IMG/VR virus record: IMGVR_UViG_3300031865_000008 | Span: 1-20,189 of that record | Source: a virus | Strand: one strand, 5' to 3' | DNA length: 20,189 nt | In this document: piece by piece, positions 6,150 through 14,699 of the stretch | Layout of the letters: each line of letters opens with the position of its first letter | Numbering within the stretch: position 1 is the stretch's first letter | Translations under genes and position numbers: made by a program | The notes under the pieces: generated by a model | The model's input: only the letters and a program-made list of their open reading frames with translations | What the model was told of the DNA's origin: nothing | Database searches by the model: none

Positions 6150-8567
6150 ATGCGAGTACGCGCTGCTGCCCAGTGTGTGATTGACCTGCCCCACGCGGTC
6201 TGGGACTACTACCCCTATCCGCGATTGCGCTGGACGGACTTTCCCGCGCGGGGCAGTGCGTGGCGGTACGATAAGTCCGACGCGGGCATCGTCATCGAGC
6301 CGATTATCGACGCTGTACGCCTGCGCGAGCATGAACTGCCGACGGAACTGCTCGCATCGCATCGTACCGCGCCTGAAGACCCTACTGCGCCGACGCTGCA
6401 GGTGAGCCACTCCGTGACGCCGACGCTGGTCTCGGCGGATGTGCCGGGCGTCGGCAAGGTCTGGGAATACACGCTCGGCGGGCAGAAGTACCTGCACTGG
6501 TACGAACGCATGACGCCCCACACGGCGTATTCGGTACTCTGTGAACGCGCGGAGCATATCCCTGCCGATAGCGGCGACGACCGCTGGGTCGACGCCCAGC
6601 TCGCCCGACGCGGGTACATCATCCGCTGGCGCATGGAGCCGTACACGGCGACGAACGAGTCGCGCCCTGGCATTCGCATCGCGCTCGGACTACGCGAATC
6701 GGACGAGGCGACCGAGTATCTCTGGTACGCCTTGCAGATCACGCCGAGCCGTGCGCCTGAGCTGCTCGTGACCCGCGCGACGCTGGACGACATGCGCACG
6801 CTCACCAACATCATATGGACACCGCTCCGCTCGCTCCGCATCGACGGCATGGACGCCGAACTCGCCCAAACGCTGGATACCTACCGCGAGGAACCGCGCC
6901 CCGCCAGCCTCATGCACGGGCTGCGCGTCATCGTTCTCGGCGGACGATTGCTCATCGACCTCGAAGGTCTGCAAGCGCCGCTGGTCATCCCGCTGGTTCG
7001 CCCGCCCGCATTCAGCGACTACGCCGAAGACCCGTCCGACCCGCTCCCGCCGTACCAGCCGACGCCCATCCCGCCCGATAGGCTCATCGAGGTCGTGCAT
7101 ATCCGCTGGTGGCGCTGGCGCAGCATCATGCTCGCTATAAGCCCCATGTGGTTCGACGCCGTCGGCGAGATTGAGGGCGGCGAGCAGCAGGTCGGGTTCG
7201 TGCCCACTTCCGAGCCCGACATCAAGGAAGTGCGCTACGCCGTGCCGAAGCCCCCGAATACCGACGCGAGCGTCACCATCGAGGACATCCCCACTCTGCG
7301 GTACAAGCTCACCCTGCGCCACACGGACTCCACGCAACATCGCACCGTCGGCGACCGCACCGTCGCGCCCGACACGCCCATCGTGCGCTGCGTCGACTTC
7401 GGGTTCGACCCGACGCCCCAGCGCGACCTGTCCGATCCCTCGCTGGCGCAACCGCAGGAGATAACCGTCGCGTGGCAGTTCGACATCGCGCGATTGCAGA
7501 TACGCTCGCAGGCGCAACTGGTCTACCTCGACCCCGACGGGTACTGGGCAGACTGGAACCAGCAGGTGGGACAACGCGCGATTCGCATCCAGCTCGCACG
7601 GTACGCGCACGATGTCGTCGGCGGAGTCGATGTGCAACTCCCGCCCCCAGCCACCATCCCGCTCACGACCGTGTTCACGGGCTACATGCATCGGAGCGGC
7701 ACGGTCAGCACAGGGCAGGGCGGCGTGCAGCAGTTCGTCGTGCAGTGCGTCGACCGCGTCGCGCAACTGGAGCAGCCGCGCTGGTGGCTCGCGTGGATGG
7801 ACGGGTGGAACAGCTACTACGCGATGGCGTACCTCGCAGGACTCGGCGGAATCGCGACCGACGACCTGCTCTTCGCAGGGCTCGTGCCCAGCACGCCGTA
7901 TGACGAGGTTCCCGCGCCCGAGCCCGCGTGGTTCCTGCCCGTCGGCGCGGCTGGTACACCGCTTACACGATTCACAGGCGTCCCGCTCTGGGAGGTGATG
8001 GGACGCATCGCGAAGACCATCGGGTTCCTGCTCTACTTCAACCAGCACGGGAAACTCGCCTTCCACAAGTTTCGCGGGCTGGAGACGCCCCCAACCGACG
8101 ACTTCGTGTTTACCGAGCAGGAGGCGACCGTCACGCTCCAGCGCGACCTCGGCGATGTGCGCAACACGGTCACCATCATCGGCGTCGACGCCTACGCCCC
8201 GCTCCAGCTGCCCATCGTCTCGCATCGCGTCGACACAGCCAGCATGAACGACCCGACCGCGCCGAACTACATCGGCTACCCGCAGCCGTTCGTCTGGGCA
8301 GACTCGCAGTTCGCGCGACTGGAGTTCGCACGCGCCGCCGCCGACACTATCTTCCAGCTCTTCCGACAACCGAACGAGGCGATCACCATGCGCGTGCCGC
8401 TCACGCCGAACCTGTTCCCTGGCGCGGGCGTGCGGTTCATCTCGCGCAATAACAGGTTCGGTATCAATAACAAGCGGTACTTGGTGACCAGCGTGCAGCA
8501 TCGCGTCTGGGGCGGGTCGCACGGCGAAACAACGCTCACCGCGCGATATTTCGGCGACGCCGTATAA
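6150..8567 (+). CDS. tail hub/baseplate-like protein
   Basis: This 805-aa protein starts 2 nt after the tape-measure stop with no Shine-Dalgarno, so translation is probably coupled. Position after the tape measure is that of distal tail or tail-hub proteins. The N-terminal part (about 1-470) is beta-rich and unassigned. Around residues 610-640, PLWEVMGRIAKTIGFLLYFN and HGKLAFHKF resemble the late-control-D or prophage-tail hub pattern of an early helix followed by a dGkl strand. NTVTIIGVDAY (about 671-681) and the C-terminal FPGAGVRFISR region fit the same fold. No peptidase or lysozyme motif was found. The last codons GTA TAA form part of the TATAAT promoter box of the next gene. Confidence 0.55.
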   Translation: MRVRAAAQCVIDLPHAVWDYYPYPRLRWTDFPARGSAWRYDKSDAGIVIEPIIDAVRLREHELPTELLASHRTAPEDPTAPTLQVSHSVTPTLVSADVPGVGKVWEYTLGGQKYLHWYERMTPHTAYSVLCERAEHIPADSGDDRWVDAQLARRGYIIRWRMEPYTATNESRPGIRIALGLRESDEATEYLWYALQITPSRAPELLVTRATLDDMRTLTNIIWTPLRSLRIDGMDAELAQTLDTYREEPRPASLMHGLRVIVLGGRLLIDLEGLQAPLVIPLVRPPAFSDYAEDPSDPLPPYQPTPIPPDRLIEVVHIRWWRWRSIMLAISPMWFDAVGEIEGGEQQVGFVPTSEPDIKEVRYAVPKPPNTDASVTIEDIPTLRYKLTLRHTDSTQHRTVGDRTVAPDTPIVRCVDFGFDPTPQRDLSDPSLAQPQEITVAWQFDIARLQIRSQAQLVYLDPDGYWADWNQQVGQRAIRIQLARYAHDVVGGVDVQLPPPATIPLTTVFTGYMHRSGTVSTGQGGVQQFVVQCVDRVAQLEQPRWWLAWMDGWNSYYAMAYLAGLGGIATDDLLFAGLVPSTPYDEVPAPEPAWFLPVGAAGTPLTRFTGVPLWEVMGRIAKTIGFLLYFNQHGKLAFHKFRGLETPPTDDFVFTEQEATVTLQRDLGDVRNTVTIIGVDAYAPLQLPIVSHRVDTASMNDPTAPNYIGYPQPFVWADSQFARLEFARAAADTIFQLFRQPNEAITMRVPLTPNLFPGAGVRFISRNNRFGINNKRYLVTSVQHRVWGGSHGETTLTARYFGDAV

Positions 8568-8576
8568 TTCATCGCT
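8561..8576 (+). promoter_or_regulatory. leaderless -10 promoter CGTATAATTC
   Basis: TATAAT (8563-8568) lies 8 nt before the ATG at 8577 and contains the TAA stop (8565-8567) of the upstream tail gene. No -35 box is evident. It would start a transcript carrying the small basic gene and probably the packaging genes. Confidence 0.65.
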
Positions 8577-8765
8577 ATGGAGAAGACGAAGCACATCCAC
8601 ATCGGCTCATCGCATCCGAAGCGCGGAACCGACAAGTACGGCAAGTATTCGCTCGGCAACTGCCACCATGAGGCAACTACCGTGCCCACGCGGCGCGGGG
8701 TGCATTCCTCGTTCCAGCGACGCAGGACGCCGAAATCGACGCTGCGCATGCGACGGACGCGATAG
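8577..8765 (+). CDS. small basic hypothetical protein, leaderless start
   Basis: This is a 62-aa, strongly basic protein with many Arg/Lys and six His residues. It begins MEKTKHIHIGSSHPKRG and ends in an Arg-rich tail (RMRRTR). It has a single Cys in GNCHHEA. It has no recognisable domain and no membrane segment. The start is set by the CGTATAATTC element, 8 nt from TATAAT to ATG, with no Shine-Dalgarno. Its TAG stop (8763-8765) overlaps the AGGAG Shine-Dalgarno of the ParB-like gene, so the two are probably co-transcribed. Charge and context are compatible with nucleic-acid binding during packaging, but no function can be assigned. Confidence 0.6.
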   Translation: MEKTKHIHIGSSHPKRGTDKYGKYSLGNCHHEATTVPTRRGVHSSFQRRRTPKSTLRMRRTR

Positions 8766-8775
8766 GAGACGCGCG

Positions 8776-9459
8776 ATGACAGTAAGCCCACAGGTCGAGG
8801 TCGTACCCATCGATTCCGTTCGTCCGCATCCGAAGAACACGCGCCGTCATCCGCAGGAGCAGATTGAGCTGATTAAGAACTCGCTGCGCGAGTTTGGTCA
8901 GTACCGTCCGATTGTCGTGCATGCGGGCACTGATTACATCCTCGCGGGCAACGGCGTCTACGAAGCGGCGCGCCAGCTCGGCTGGGAGACGATCCGCGTC
9001 GTGCGCGTCGAGTGCGATGAGACCCATGCGCTCGCGATACTCATGGCGAACAACCGCCTCGCGGAACTTAGCTGGTGGGACTACGAATCGATGGTTGCCA
9101 TCCCCGAACTCCAGCCCGTGCTGGAGATGCCCGTGTTCGACGAATCGTTCGTGCGCATGATTGAAATCGAGCTTGACGCGATTCTCGAAGCGCAGTCGAA
9201 CGCGCTGATGCAAGACGAGTTCCTGCCTGTTGACCGCGCGGATCGCGGGGCGTCCGCCGTGCGCAACCCTGCCGCGGCGGCAATCATCCGTACCGTGATG
9301 GTCGCCGTGACGCGCGACGATGACCTGCTCGCGCGTCAACTCCATGCGCACCTGCGCGAGGTAGACTCTGAATATGCCGAAAACACCGAAGAGCAGTACG
9401 ACGGGCGCCTCTTCACAGCACTCCTCCGCCGTACAGAATCTCCTGCTGGAACCGATTGA
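8776..9459 (+). CDS. ParB-like N-terminal domain protein
   Basis: This 227-aa protein starts at ATG 8776, 7 nt after AGGAG (8764-8768). The frame is open further upstream, but that part reads as a shadow of the preceding gene. Residues 8-105 show the ParB/sulfiredoxin-like fold pattern: VVPIDSVRPHPKNTRRH, then IKNSLREFGQYRPIVV, DYILAGNGVYEAARQLGW and LMANNRLAELSWWDYES. These match the ParB N-terminal domain often seen next to phage terminases, sometimes fused to DNA methylases; no methylase motif is present here. Residues 110-227 have no assigned domain. Chromosomal ParB proteins bind and hydrolyse CTP; whether this protein does, or acts as a nuclease or DNA-binding cofactor, is not shown. 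Its last 86 bp overlap the small-terminase gene. Confidence 0.8.
   Translation: MTVSPQVEVVPIDSVRPHPKNTRRHPQEQIELIKNSLREFGQYRPIVVHAGTDYILAGNGVYEAARQLGWETIRVVRVECDETHALAILMANNRLAELSWWDYESMVAIPELQPVLEMPVFDESFVRMIEIELDAILEAQSNALMQDEFLPVDRADRGASAVRNPAAAAIIRTVMVAVTRDDDLLARQLHAHLREVDSEYAENTEEQYDGRLFTALLRRTESPAGTD
9362..9373 (+). promoter_or_regulatory. possible -10 box TAGACT before terS
   Basis: TAGACT (9362-9367) lies 6 nt before ATG 9374, the same spacing as the stronger leaderless boxes. It matches TATAAT at four of six bases and is inside the ParB-like gene. A GAGGT string at 9358-9362 could act as a distant Shine-Dalgarno instead. Confidence 0.35.
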
Positions 9460-9976
9460 GGGCGAGCCGACACGGGCGTACCGCGCGTTCTGCCACTACG
9501 CCACAGTCGCTCGCTCCATGCGTCAAGCGGCGGCTGCCGTCAACGCATCGCTTCCGACCGTCGCGCGATGGGCGCGGAAGTACCGCTGGCGCGAACGCAT
9601 CATCGAGTACGAACAGCGCATTCAGGAACAGATTAACAACATCCGCTTGCACTATGCGCTCCATCTGACCCCGCTGGCGGCGCGAACGATTGAGCAGCTC
9701 CTGCGCGATGACCAGACCCCGCCGAATGTTCGCGCATCGTTGGCGATTGATGTGTTGCGTGGCGTCGGCGTGCTACGCGACGAGTCGCGCGTCGAGTGGA
9801 CATCCACGCCTGAGACGAACCCGCTCGTGCAGGCGCTACGAGAGATCCGCAGTCAAGTAGAATTGTCCTCGCATGCTCGCAGCGTGGAATCGTCTCCCGC
9901 CGATACAGTGGAAGCCGAAGCTCTACCAGCTGATGGACTTCCAGCCGCACGACGCGCAAGCGGAGATACTCTATAG
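9374..9976 (+). CDS. terS: terminase small subunit
   Basis: This 200-aa protein lies directly before the large terminase. Residues 47-66 (ARSMRQAAAAVNASLPTVAR) form a helix-turn-helix, followed by WARKYRWRERIIEYEQR. That Trp/Arg pattern is typical of small terminases that recognise the packaging site and load TerL. Residues 85-140 are helical and probably oligomerise; the Ser/Ala/Glu-rich C-terminus looks disordered. The start at 9374 is kept despite the 86-bp overlap with the ParB-like gene, because no in-frame start occurs again before residue 49, which is inside the HTH. The final 104 bp overlap the large terminase gene, which may explain the low-complexity C-terminus. Confidence 0.8.
   Translation: MPKTPKSSTTGASSQHSSAVQNLLLEPIEGEPTRAYRAFCHYATVARSMRQAAAAVNASLPTVARWARKYRWRERIIEYEQRIQEQINNIRLHYALHLTPLAARTIEQLLRDDQTPPNVRASLAIDVLRGVGVLRDESRVEWTSTPETNPLVQALREIRSQVELSSHARSVESSPADTVEAEALPADGLPAARRASGDTL
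9858..9872 (+). promoter_or_regulatory. possible -10 box TAGAAT before terL
   Basis: TAGAAT (9858-9863, five of six matches to TATAAT) lies 9 nt before the ATG at 9873, inside the small-terminase gene. No Shine-Dalgarno precedes that ATG. The arrangement matches the other leaderless promoters here. Confidence 0.4.
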
Positions 9977-11177
9977 CCCCGCGCGGTTCCGCATCGTCGC
10001 GTGCGGACGACGGTTTGGCAAGACGACCGCGGCGTCTGCAGAAGCCGTTGCCTACGCGCTGCTGGGCGGACATGTCTGGATCGTCGCGCCGACTTATGAC
10101 CTCACGCGACCGCTCACCTACGGCGTCGAAGGCATCCTGCGCAACCTCTGTCTCAAGTCGGGTCTGCAGTATAAGGACATCGTCGCGCGGCGGCGCTCCG
10201 TACCCTACGAGATAGAGTTCACGACGGGCGGGATACTCCAGTCGCGCACGGCGGAGAACCCGCGCTCGCTGCAAGGACGCGCGGTTGACCTGCTCGTCAT
10301 CGACGAAGCGGCGACCATCCGCGAGGGGTACATCTGGTCGCAGTACCTGCGTCCCATGCTGACCGACCGTGAGGGTCACGCGCTCATTATCTCGACACCG
10401 AAGCGTATGAACTGGTTCTGGGATCTATTCGTCGCAGGCAAAGACCCTGCGCAGCAACAGTTCGCAGCGTTCCAGATGCCCACGCATCGCAACCCATACA
10501 TCCCGCGCGACGAGATTGAGCAGATGCTCGCCGAACTCGACGAGGATACCGCGCGTCAGGAAATCTATGCCGAGTTCCTGCCCGATGGCGGGAGCGTGTT
10601 TCGCAACCTCACGCGCTGCCTGAACGCGGAGTGGCAGCCCGCGCCCATCGCGGGACACCAATACACCGTCGGGGTCGACCTCGCCAAGTACCGCGACTAC
10701 ACGGTCATCGCCGTCATCGACGCGACTCGAAAGCACCTGTGCTATATGGAGCGGTTCAACCTCATCGACTGGAACACACAAGCGGAGCGCATCATGCAGG
10801 TCGCTCGCAGGTTCCACGCGCCGATATGCATCGACGCTACAGGCAACGACCACATGGCGGACACGCTCCAGCGCAACGGGCTGGCGGTCTATCCGTTCGT
10901 GTTTACGCCGATGAGCAAGCTCACAGTCGTCTCCAAGCTCGCGATGGGTCTGGAATACGACGGGCTGCAACTGCTCAACGACCCGATACTCGTCGACGAG
11001 TTCACACGGTTTGAATACGAGCGCACAGACACGGGGCGGCTCCGCGTGAAGGCGCCCGAAGGGAAGCACGACGACATTGTGATTGCGGTCGCGCTCGCAT
11101 GGGAACTCGCTATCCCGTACACGCGCTCGGTCGGATACCTGCCGATGGTCGATGACCGCTGGATGCGCAGCGTATAA
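9873..11177 (+). CDS. terL: terminase large subunit (packaging ATPase/nuclease)
   Basis: This 434-aa TerL drives DNA translocation into the prohead and cuts the concatemer. The ATPase domain shows Walker A GRRFGKT (residues 45-51), Walker B LLVIDE (140-145) and the coupling motif STPK (174-177). The RNase H-like nuclease domain shows acidic residues in VGVDLAKYRD (D269), CIDATG (D321) and KHDD (D400/D401). Length and motif order are normal, so the enzyme looks intact. Start 9873 is preferred for its upstream TAGAAT box; ATG 9933 (MDFQPHDAQ) is the alternative and still overlaps terS. The gene ends GTA TAA, with the stop inside the next TATAAT box. Confidence 0.95.
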   Translation: MLAAWNRLPPIQWKPKLYQLMDFQPHDAQAEILYSPARFRIVACGRRFGKTTAASAEAVAYALLGGHVWIVAPTYDLTRPLTYGVEGILRNLCLKSGLQYKDIVARRRSVPYEIEFTTGGILQSRTAENPRSLQGRAVDLLVIDEAATIREGYIWSQYLRPMLTDREGHALIISTPKRMNWFWDLFVAGKDPAQQQFAAFQMPTHRNPYIPRDEIEQMLAELDEDTARQEIYAEFLPDGGSVFRNLTRCLNAEWQPAPIAGHQYTVGVDLAKYRDYTVIAVIDATRKHLCYMERFNLIDWNTQAERIMQVARRFHAPICIDATGNDHMADTLQRNGLAVYPFVFTPMSKLTVVSKLAMGLEYDGLQLLNDPILVDEFTRFEYERTDTGRLRVKAPEGKHDDIVIAVALAWELAIPYTRSVGYLPMVDDRWMRSV

Positions 11178-11186
11178 TTCCGCGAG
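11171..11186 (+). promoter_or_regulatory. leaderless -10 promoter CGTATAATTC
   Basis: TATAAT (11173-11178) lies 8 nt before the ATG at 11187 and includes the TAA stop (11175-11177) of terL. No clear -35 box was found. It probably also serves the helicase gene downstream. Confidence 0.65.
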
Positions 11187-11522
11187 ATGAACCGAATCCT
11201 ATTGCGCACATCGAAGCAGCGTCGCCGACGCGCACGCAAGCTGCTACAGCACTTGTGGAACCGACGGATTGAGCTGTCAGGCGTGGGCGTGCGCGTGTTC
11301 CACGACCCCGCCCAGACACGACTCGCTATCGTCTGGGATTCCGTCGACAGCTCTGGCGATTGGGTCAACGCTGTTGCTGCGACGCAAGCCGAACTCACGA
11401 CAGGACTCGGCTACACCGTGCGAAACTGGACATCGGGCAGCTGGGCGGCGCGACTGTTCGCGCTGACGACTACAGGCGATCCCAACGACATTCCGCTCTC
11501 GCAGTTCCCGATCCTGCCTTAA
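11187..11522 (+). CDS. hypothetical protein with basic N-terminus, leaderless start
   Basis: This 111-aa protein is not recognised. The first 26 residues are strongly basic (MNRILLRTSKQRRRRARKLL). The rest is neutral, beta-leaning and rich in Trp and Thr (RLAIVWDSVDSSGDWVNAVA, then WTSGSWAARLFALTTTG), ending in a Pro-rich tail. The start follows the CGTATAATTC element with no Shine-Dalgarno. It stops 9 nt before the helicase gene. The two-part design could be a nucleic-acid-binding tail on a small beta domain, possibly a head-associated protein, but there is no direct evidence of function. Confidence 0.65.
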   Translation: MNRILLRTSKQRRRRARKLLQHLWNRRIELSGVGVRVFHDPAQTRLAIVWDSVDSSGDWVNAVAATQAELTTGLGYTVRNWTSGSWAARLFALTTTGDPNDIPLSQFPILP

Positions 11523-11531
11523 CGAACTGGT

Positions 11532-14500
11532 ATGCATGCGTCTGCGTTGCTTGAGCGTCTGCTGATACGACTCAGCGAGAAGCCGTGGGACGCCGTCATG
11601 GCGGCGTGTCCCGACTGTCGCTGGATTACGCTCAAGCCGCACGGGCCCGACCACCCAGACTACCGCCATGTGCTGATTAAGCCTACGACGACGGGTTTTC
11701 GTGTCGTCTGGGCGGGCAGCGCGAATCTTATGCATCTGCGCGTGCATGTGACAGAGGGCGGTCGCCGTCGCGAGCGCGAACCGATGGATGAGTCGAAGCG
11801 CGAGGCGCTCAAGCAGCGCGTCTCCGAATCGTGGGCGCAGGAACGCGACAAGTACGCGCAAGCCGCGGCGAAACTGCTCGGATACGACGCGGAGACGCTC
11901 CAGCAGACCGACGCTGACGAACTCGTGGGGCATCTGCTCCGCGCCGTGCGCGTGGAGCGTACCCGACGCGAGCCTGAGAAACCGCAACGGGAACCGAAGC
12001 AGCCAGCGACGGATGCGGAGACCGCGCGTGAGAAGTCGCCACAGGACGAGGAGAAGCGCAAGCTCGCGCAGGCGGAGCGCATTCGTGAGGCGTCGGACAA
12101 TATCGCGAAACGCGCACTTGAGGAACTCGGGCTCGCCATCGGCGTCGACATCAAGGATGTGCCCGAAGACTTGGGTCAGCGTCTGCGCAATCTGGACGAG
12201 GAGCAGTTAGAGGCGCTCGGGCTGCTGACGAACGAGCTGCGCAGGCACAAGGCGCGGTATGAGCGTGTCATGCGCGAGACTGCGCCGACGGCGACCTCGG
12301 CGTCGATTCTGACGGGGCAGCCCGTCGACGATGAGGAGATCGAGTCTGCGGTTGCGCAGGCGTGGCAGCGTGCGCGGAACGCGGCGGAGCTGGAGACTGC
12401 AGCGCGGCGCAACATCGCGTTCTGGAATGCATTTGACAACGCGGGACGCGGCGTGCATGCGCGGTACAACAAGGGCGCAGCGGAGGCGCTGGCGAACCTC
12501 ACTCTGCGTCACGCAGGCGCGGCGATACACCCCGCGCTGGTGCAACTGCTGGGCGTCGAAGGTGCAGCGCACGCGACCGCGATATACCTCGCACAGCGAG
12601 CGCAGGACATCGAGTCGCTGACACGCGACATCGAACAGACGCATGCGGAGGCGGCGATGCGCATGCCTGCGGAGACTCTCCGTCGAGCGGAAGAGGAAGC
12701 GGAACGCACGCGCCAGCTGATTGAAGACCTGCGCTCGCGCGATGCGCTCTCGGCTGCCTACGCGGGTCGGCTCGCGGCGCGGAATACGCTGCATAGACAA
12801 GCCGTGCTGGGACAAGCCGCAGGGTCGCTGGCGTTTACCGCAGCACTCGCCGACGCGCTCCGCAGGGGCACCTACAACGACGATGTGGTAGTGCAAGGCT
12901 CCGCCGAGCCGTCCCGACTGAACGCTATCGCAAGGCGGATGGGACTCAAGGAAGGTGACTACTCCATCTCGCGAACGCAGGACGGACAGACGCGACTCGT
13001 CATCAAGCGCGATGCGGTCGCACAGCTCATGAGACGCGCGACGATGGAGTTCAAAGAGGACGAAGAGGCGAAGCGCATCAAACGACACGAGCTGACGCTC
13101 GACGAGGATTGGCGTCCCGACGGGATGGATCCGACTGTGAAGCTGGGTGAGGAGCAACGCGCGGCGATAGAGTTCGCGATGAAGCGCAAACGAGTCGTAT
13201 GGGACTTGAAGGCGGGCATCGGGAAGTCGCTCTCGTCGATTGCGCTGGGTAAGCACCTGCTCGACACAGGACAGGTCGACGCGGTCATTATGATGGTGCC
13301 GAGCAATCTGCGCGATACGATGCTGCACGAGCATCGCAAGTTCTTTGGGGGACGCATCCGCGTCGGCGTCGCGGGCGACCTCGCGACCGAGAATCGTGCG
13401 CTCGCCGACGCGCATGCAACGGGCGCAGAGGATCGCCAGCGTCTCATCCGCGAAGGGGACACGCCGTTTCTCATCGTGGGACACGCTACCATCCGCAACG
13501 ATGTCGACGCGATTATCGACCGTATCCGCAAGCACAACGGGCGCGTGCTGCTCGTACTCGACGAGGCGCACCAAGCGTTCTCGCCTGGCACGGGCGAAGC
13601 GTCGCAGATTATGCAAGCGATGCAGAAGATTAGCGAGGCGACGAACGATAACACCTACATGGTCGCGATGACGGGTACGCCGATTCGCTCGCGCGTGAGT
13701 AATGTGCATCAGATGGTGAGCTGGGTCGAGCCGCGCATGATCCCTGAATCGAGCTTCCAGCTGGCGTTCGACGGCATCGGTCTCGGCGCGAGCGCGGTAC
13801 ACCACATCAAGGAGGAGAACCTGAACCGCGCCATCGACCCCATCGTCATCAGCGAGCATTACCAGCTGAATGTGAAGCGTCGCGATTTCGAGCATACCGT
13901 CCCACTCAGCACGCATCAGTTAGAGGAGCTTCGTCGGATAACCGCTGCAGAGGACACGATACCTGCAGCGGAGCGCGATTACCAGCGTCTGCAGGCGATA
14001 GAGGACGGCGACCCTGAGCGCAACGCGCTGATTCAGCGTCTTCGGCAGGTGGTGGAGTCGGAGCATCAGCGCGACGACCTGCGCGAACTGCGCGACGCGG
14101 GGCATCATCCTGTCGGCATCGTATTTGCGAACTACCTATCGGGGGTACGAACGATTCAGCAAGCGTTTAAGCCTGGCGAGGTGCTGACCTACACGGGCGA
14201 GGATAACGGGGCGCGTCGTCAGCAGGTACGCGCGGCGGTGAATGAACGCGCGATTGTGCCAGGAGGGCGCGTCATCTTCGACGGGGGCGAAGGCGTCGCA
14301 ATCCGAGTGAGTCGCAGCGGTAGTGTGCGCGTGCGACTCGACGATGGGCGCGAGGTGACCGTGCGTCCTGAGCAGAACCCGCGTTCGGGCGTCAGACTCA
14401 TCGCAGCGACCTCGGCAGGTAGCACGGGGCTGAACCTGCAAGGCGCGAACTACATCGTCCACTACGGGCTGCCGTTCAGCAAAGCGGAACTCGACCAGCG

Positions 14501-14699
14501 CAACGCACGCGCGTTCCGCAAGGGGCAACGGTTCAGCGTACATACGCACACCATCGTCGCCGAGGTGCCGAAGGAGCATCTCCAGCAGCGGCAGCTGGAG
14601 ATGCAGCGTCGCGCGATGGAGTCGCTCAAGCCCGCAGATCGACATCTGATGGACGATAGCGGTATACTGCTACGGCACAGCGGGGCGCAGCCGACATGA
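11532..14699 (+). CDS. SNF2-type DEAH helicase, large multidomain phage protein
   Basis: This 1055-aa superfamily 2 protein has helicase motifs in its C-terminal half. Motif I is AGIGKS (561-566, K565), motif II DEAH (677-680), motif III TGTP (714-717), and motifs V/VI are STGLNLQGANYIVHYG and QRNARAFRKGQ (989-999), typical of SNF2/Rad54-like translocases. Residues 20-75 hold a small domain with CPDCRW and an LMHLRVHV strand. Residues 80-400 are mostly charged helices. A linker near 895-950 (VRVRLDDGREVTVRP) looks like a small beta-barrel. Known SNF2 proteins move on duplex DNA and remodel bound protein. Location between terL and portal suggests a packaged or packaging-linked factor, perhaps of the polyvalent/Dar-like type; this is inference. 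No methylase or nuclease motif was seen. No Shine-Dalgarno precedes the ATG. The stop overlaps the portal start as ATGA. Confidence 0.82.
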   Translation: MHASALLERLLIRLSEKPWDAVMAACPDCRWITLKPHGPDHPDYRHVLIKPTTTGFRVVWAGSANLMHLRVHVTEGGRRREREPMDESKREALKQRVSESWAQERDKYAQAAAKLLGYDAETLQQTDADELVGHLLRAVRVERTRREPEKPQREPKQPATDAETAREKSPQDEEKRKLAQAERIREASDNIAKRALEELGLAIGVDIKDVPEDLGQRLRNLDEEQLEALGLLTNELRRHKARYERVMRETAPTATSASILTGQPVDDEEIESAVAQAWQRARNAAELETAARRNIAFWNAFDNAGRGVHARYNKGAAEALANLTLRHAGAAIHPALVQLLGVEGAAHATAIYLAQRAQDIESLTRDIEQTHAEAAMRMPAETLRRAEEEAERTRQLIEDLRSRDALSAAYAGRLAARNTLHRQAVLGQAAGSLAFTAALADALRRGTYNDDVVVQGSAEPSRLNAIARRMGLKEGDYSISRTQDGQTRLVIKRDAVAQLMRRATMEFKEDEEAKRIKRHELTLDEDWRPDGMDPTVKLGEEQRAAIEFAMKRKRVVWDLKAGIGKSLSSIALGKHLLDTGQVDAVIMMVPSNLRDTMLHEHRKFFGGRIRVGVAGDLATENRALADAHATGAEDRQRLIREGDTPFLIVGHATIRNDVDAIIDRIRKHNGRVLLVLDEAHQAFSPGTGEASQIMQAMQKISEATNDNTYMVAMTGTPIRSRVSNVHQMVSWVEPRMIPESSFQLAFDGIGLGASAVHHIKEENLNRAIDPIVISEHYQLNVKRRDFEHTVPLSTHQLEELRRITAAEDTIPAAERDYQRLQAIEDGDPERNALIQRLRQVVESEHQRDDLRELRDAGHHPVGIVFANYLSGVRTIQQAFKPGEVLTYTGEDNGARRQQVRAAVNERAIVPGGRVIFDGGEGVAIRVSRSGSVRVRLDDGREVTVRPEQNPRSGVRLIAATSAGSTGLNLQGANYIVHYGLPFSKAELDQRNARAFRKGQRFSVHTHTIVAEVPKEHLQQRQLEMQRRAMESLKPADRHLMDDSGILLRHSGAQPT

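Noticed and set aside
6690-8600. Long open frame of 636 codons on the minus strand
   Set aside because: It mirrors the hub-like gene. GC-rich DNA leaves few stops on the opposite strand, the translation has no domain pattern, and all other genes run on the + strand.
8668-8775. N-terminal extension of the ParB-like gene to ATG 8668
   Set aside because: The extension overlaps the small gene at 8577-8765 in another frame and reads as Arg/Cys-rich shadow. ATG 8776 has a good AGGAG.
12207-13916. 569-codon minus-strand frame opposite the helicase
   Set aside because: The + strand carries clear helicase motifs across the same bases. The minus translation is Arg/His-rich and without motifs.
14663-14695. 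TATACT as a leaderless promoter for the portal gene
   Set aside because: It is 27 nt from the ATG, outside the 6-9 nt range of the others. It may be a weak promoter but is not supported enough to list.
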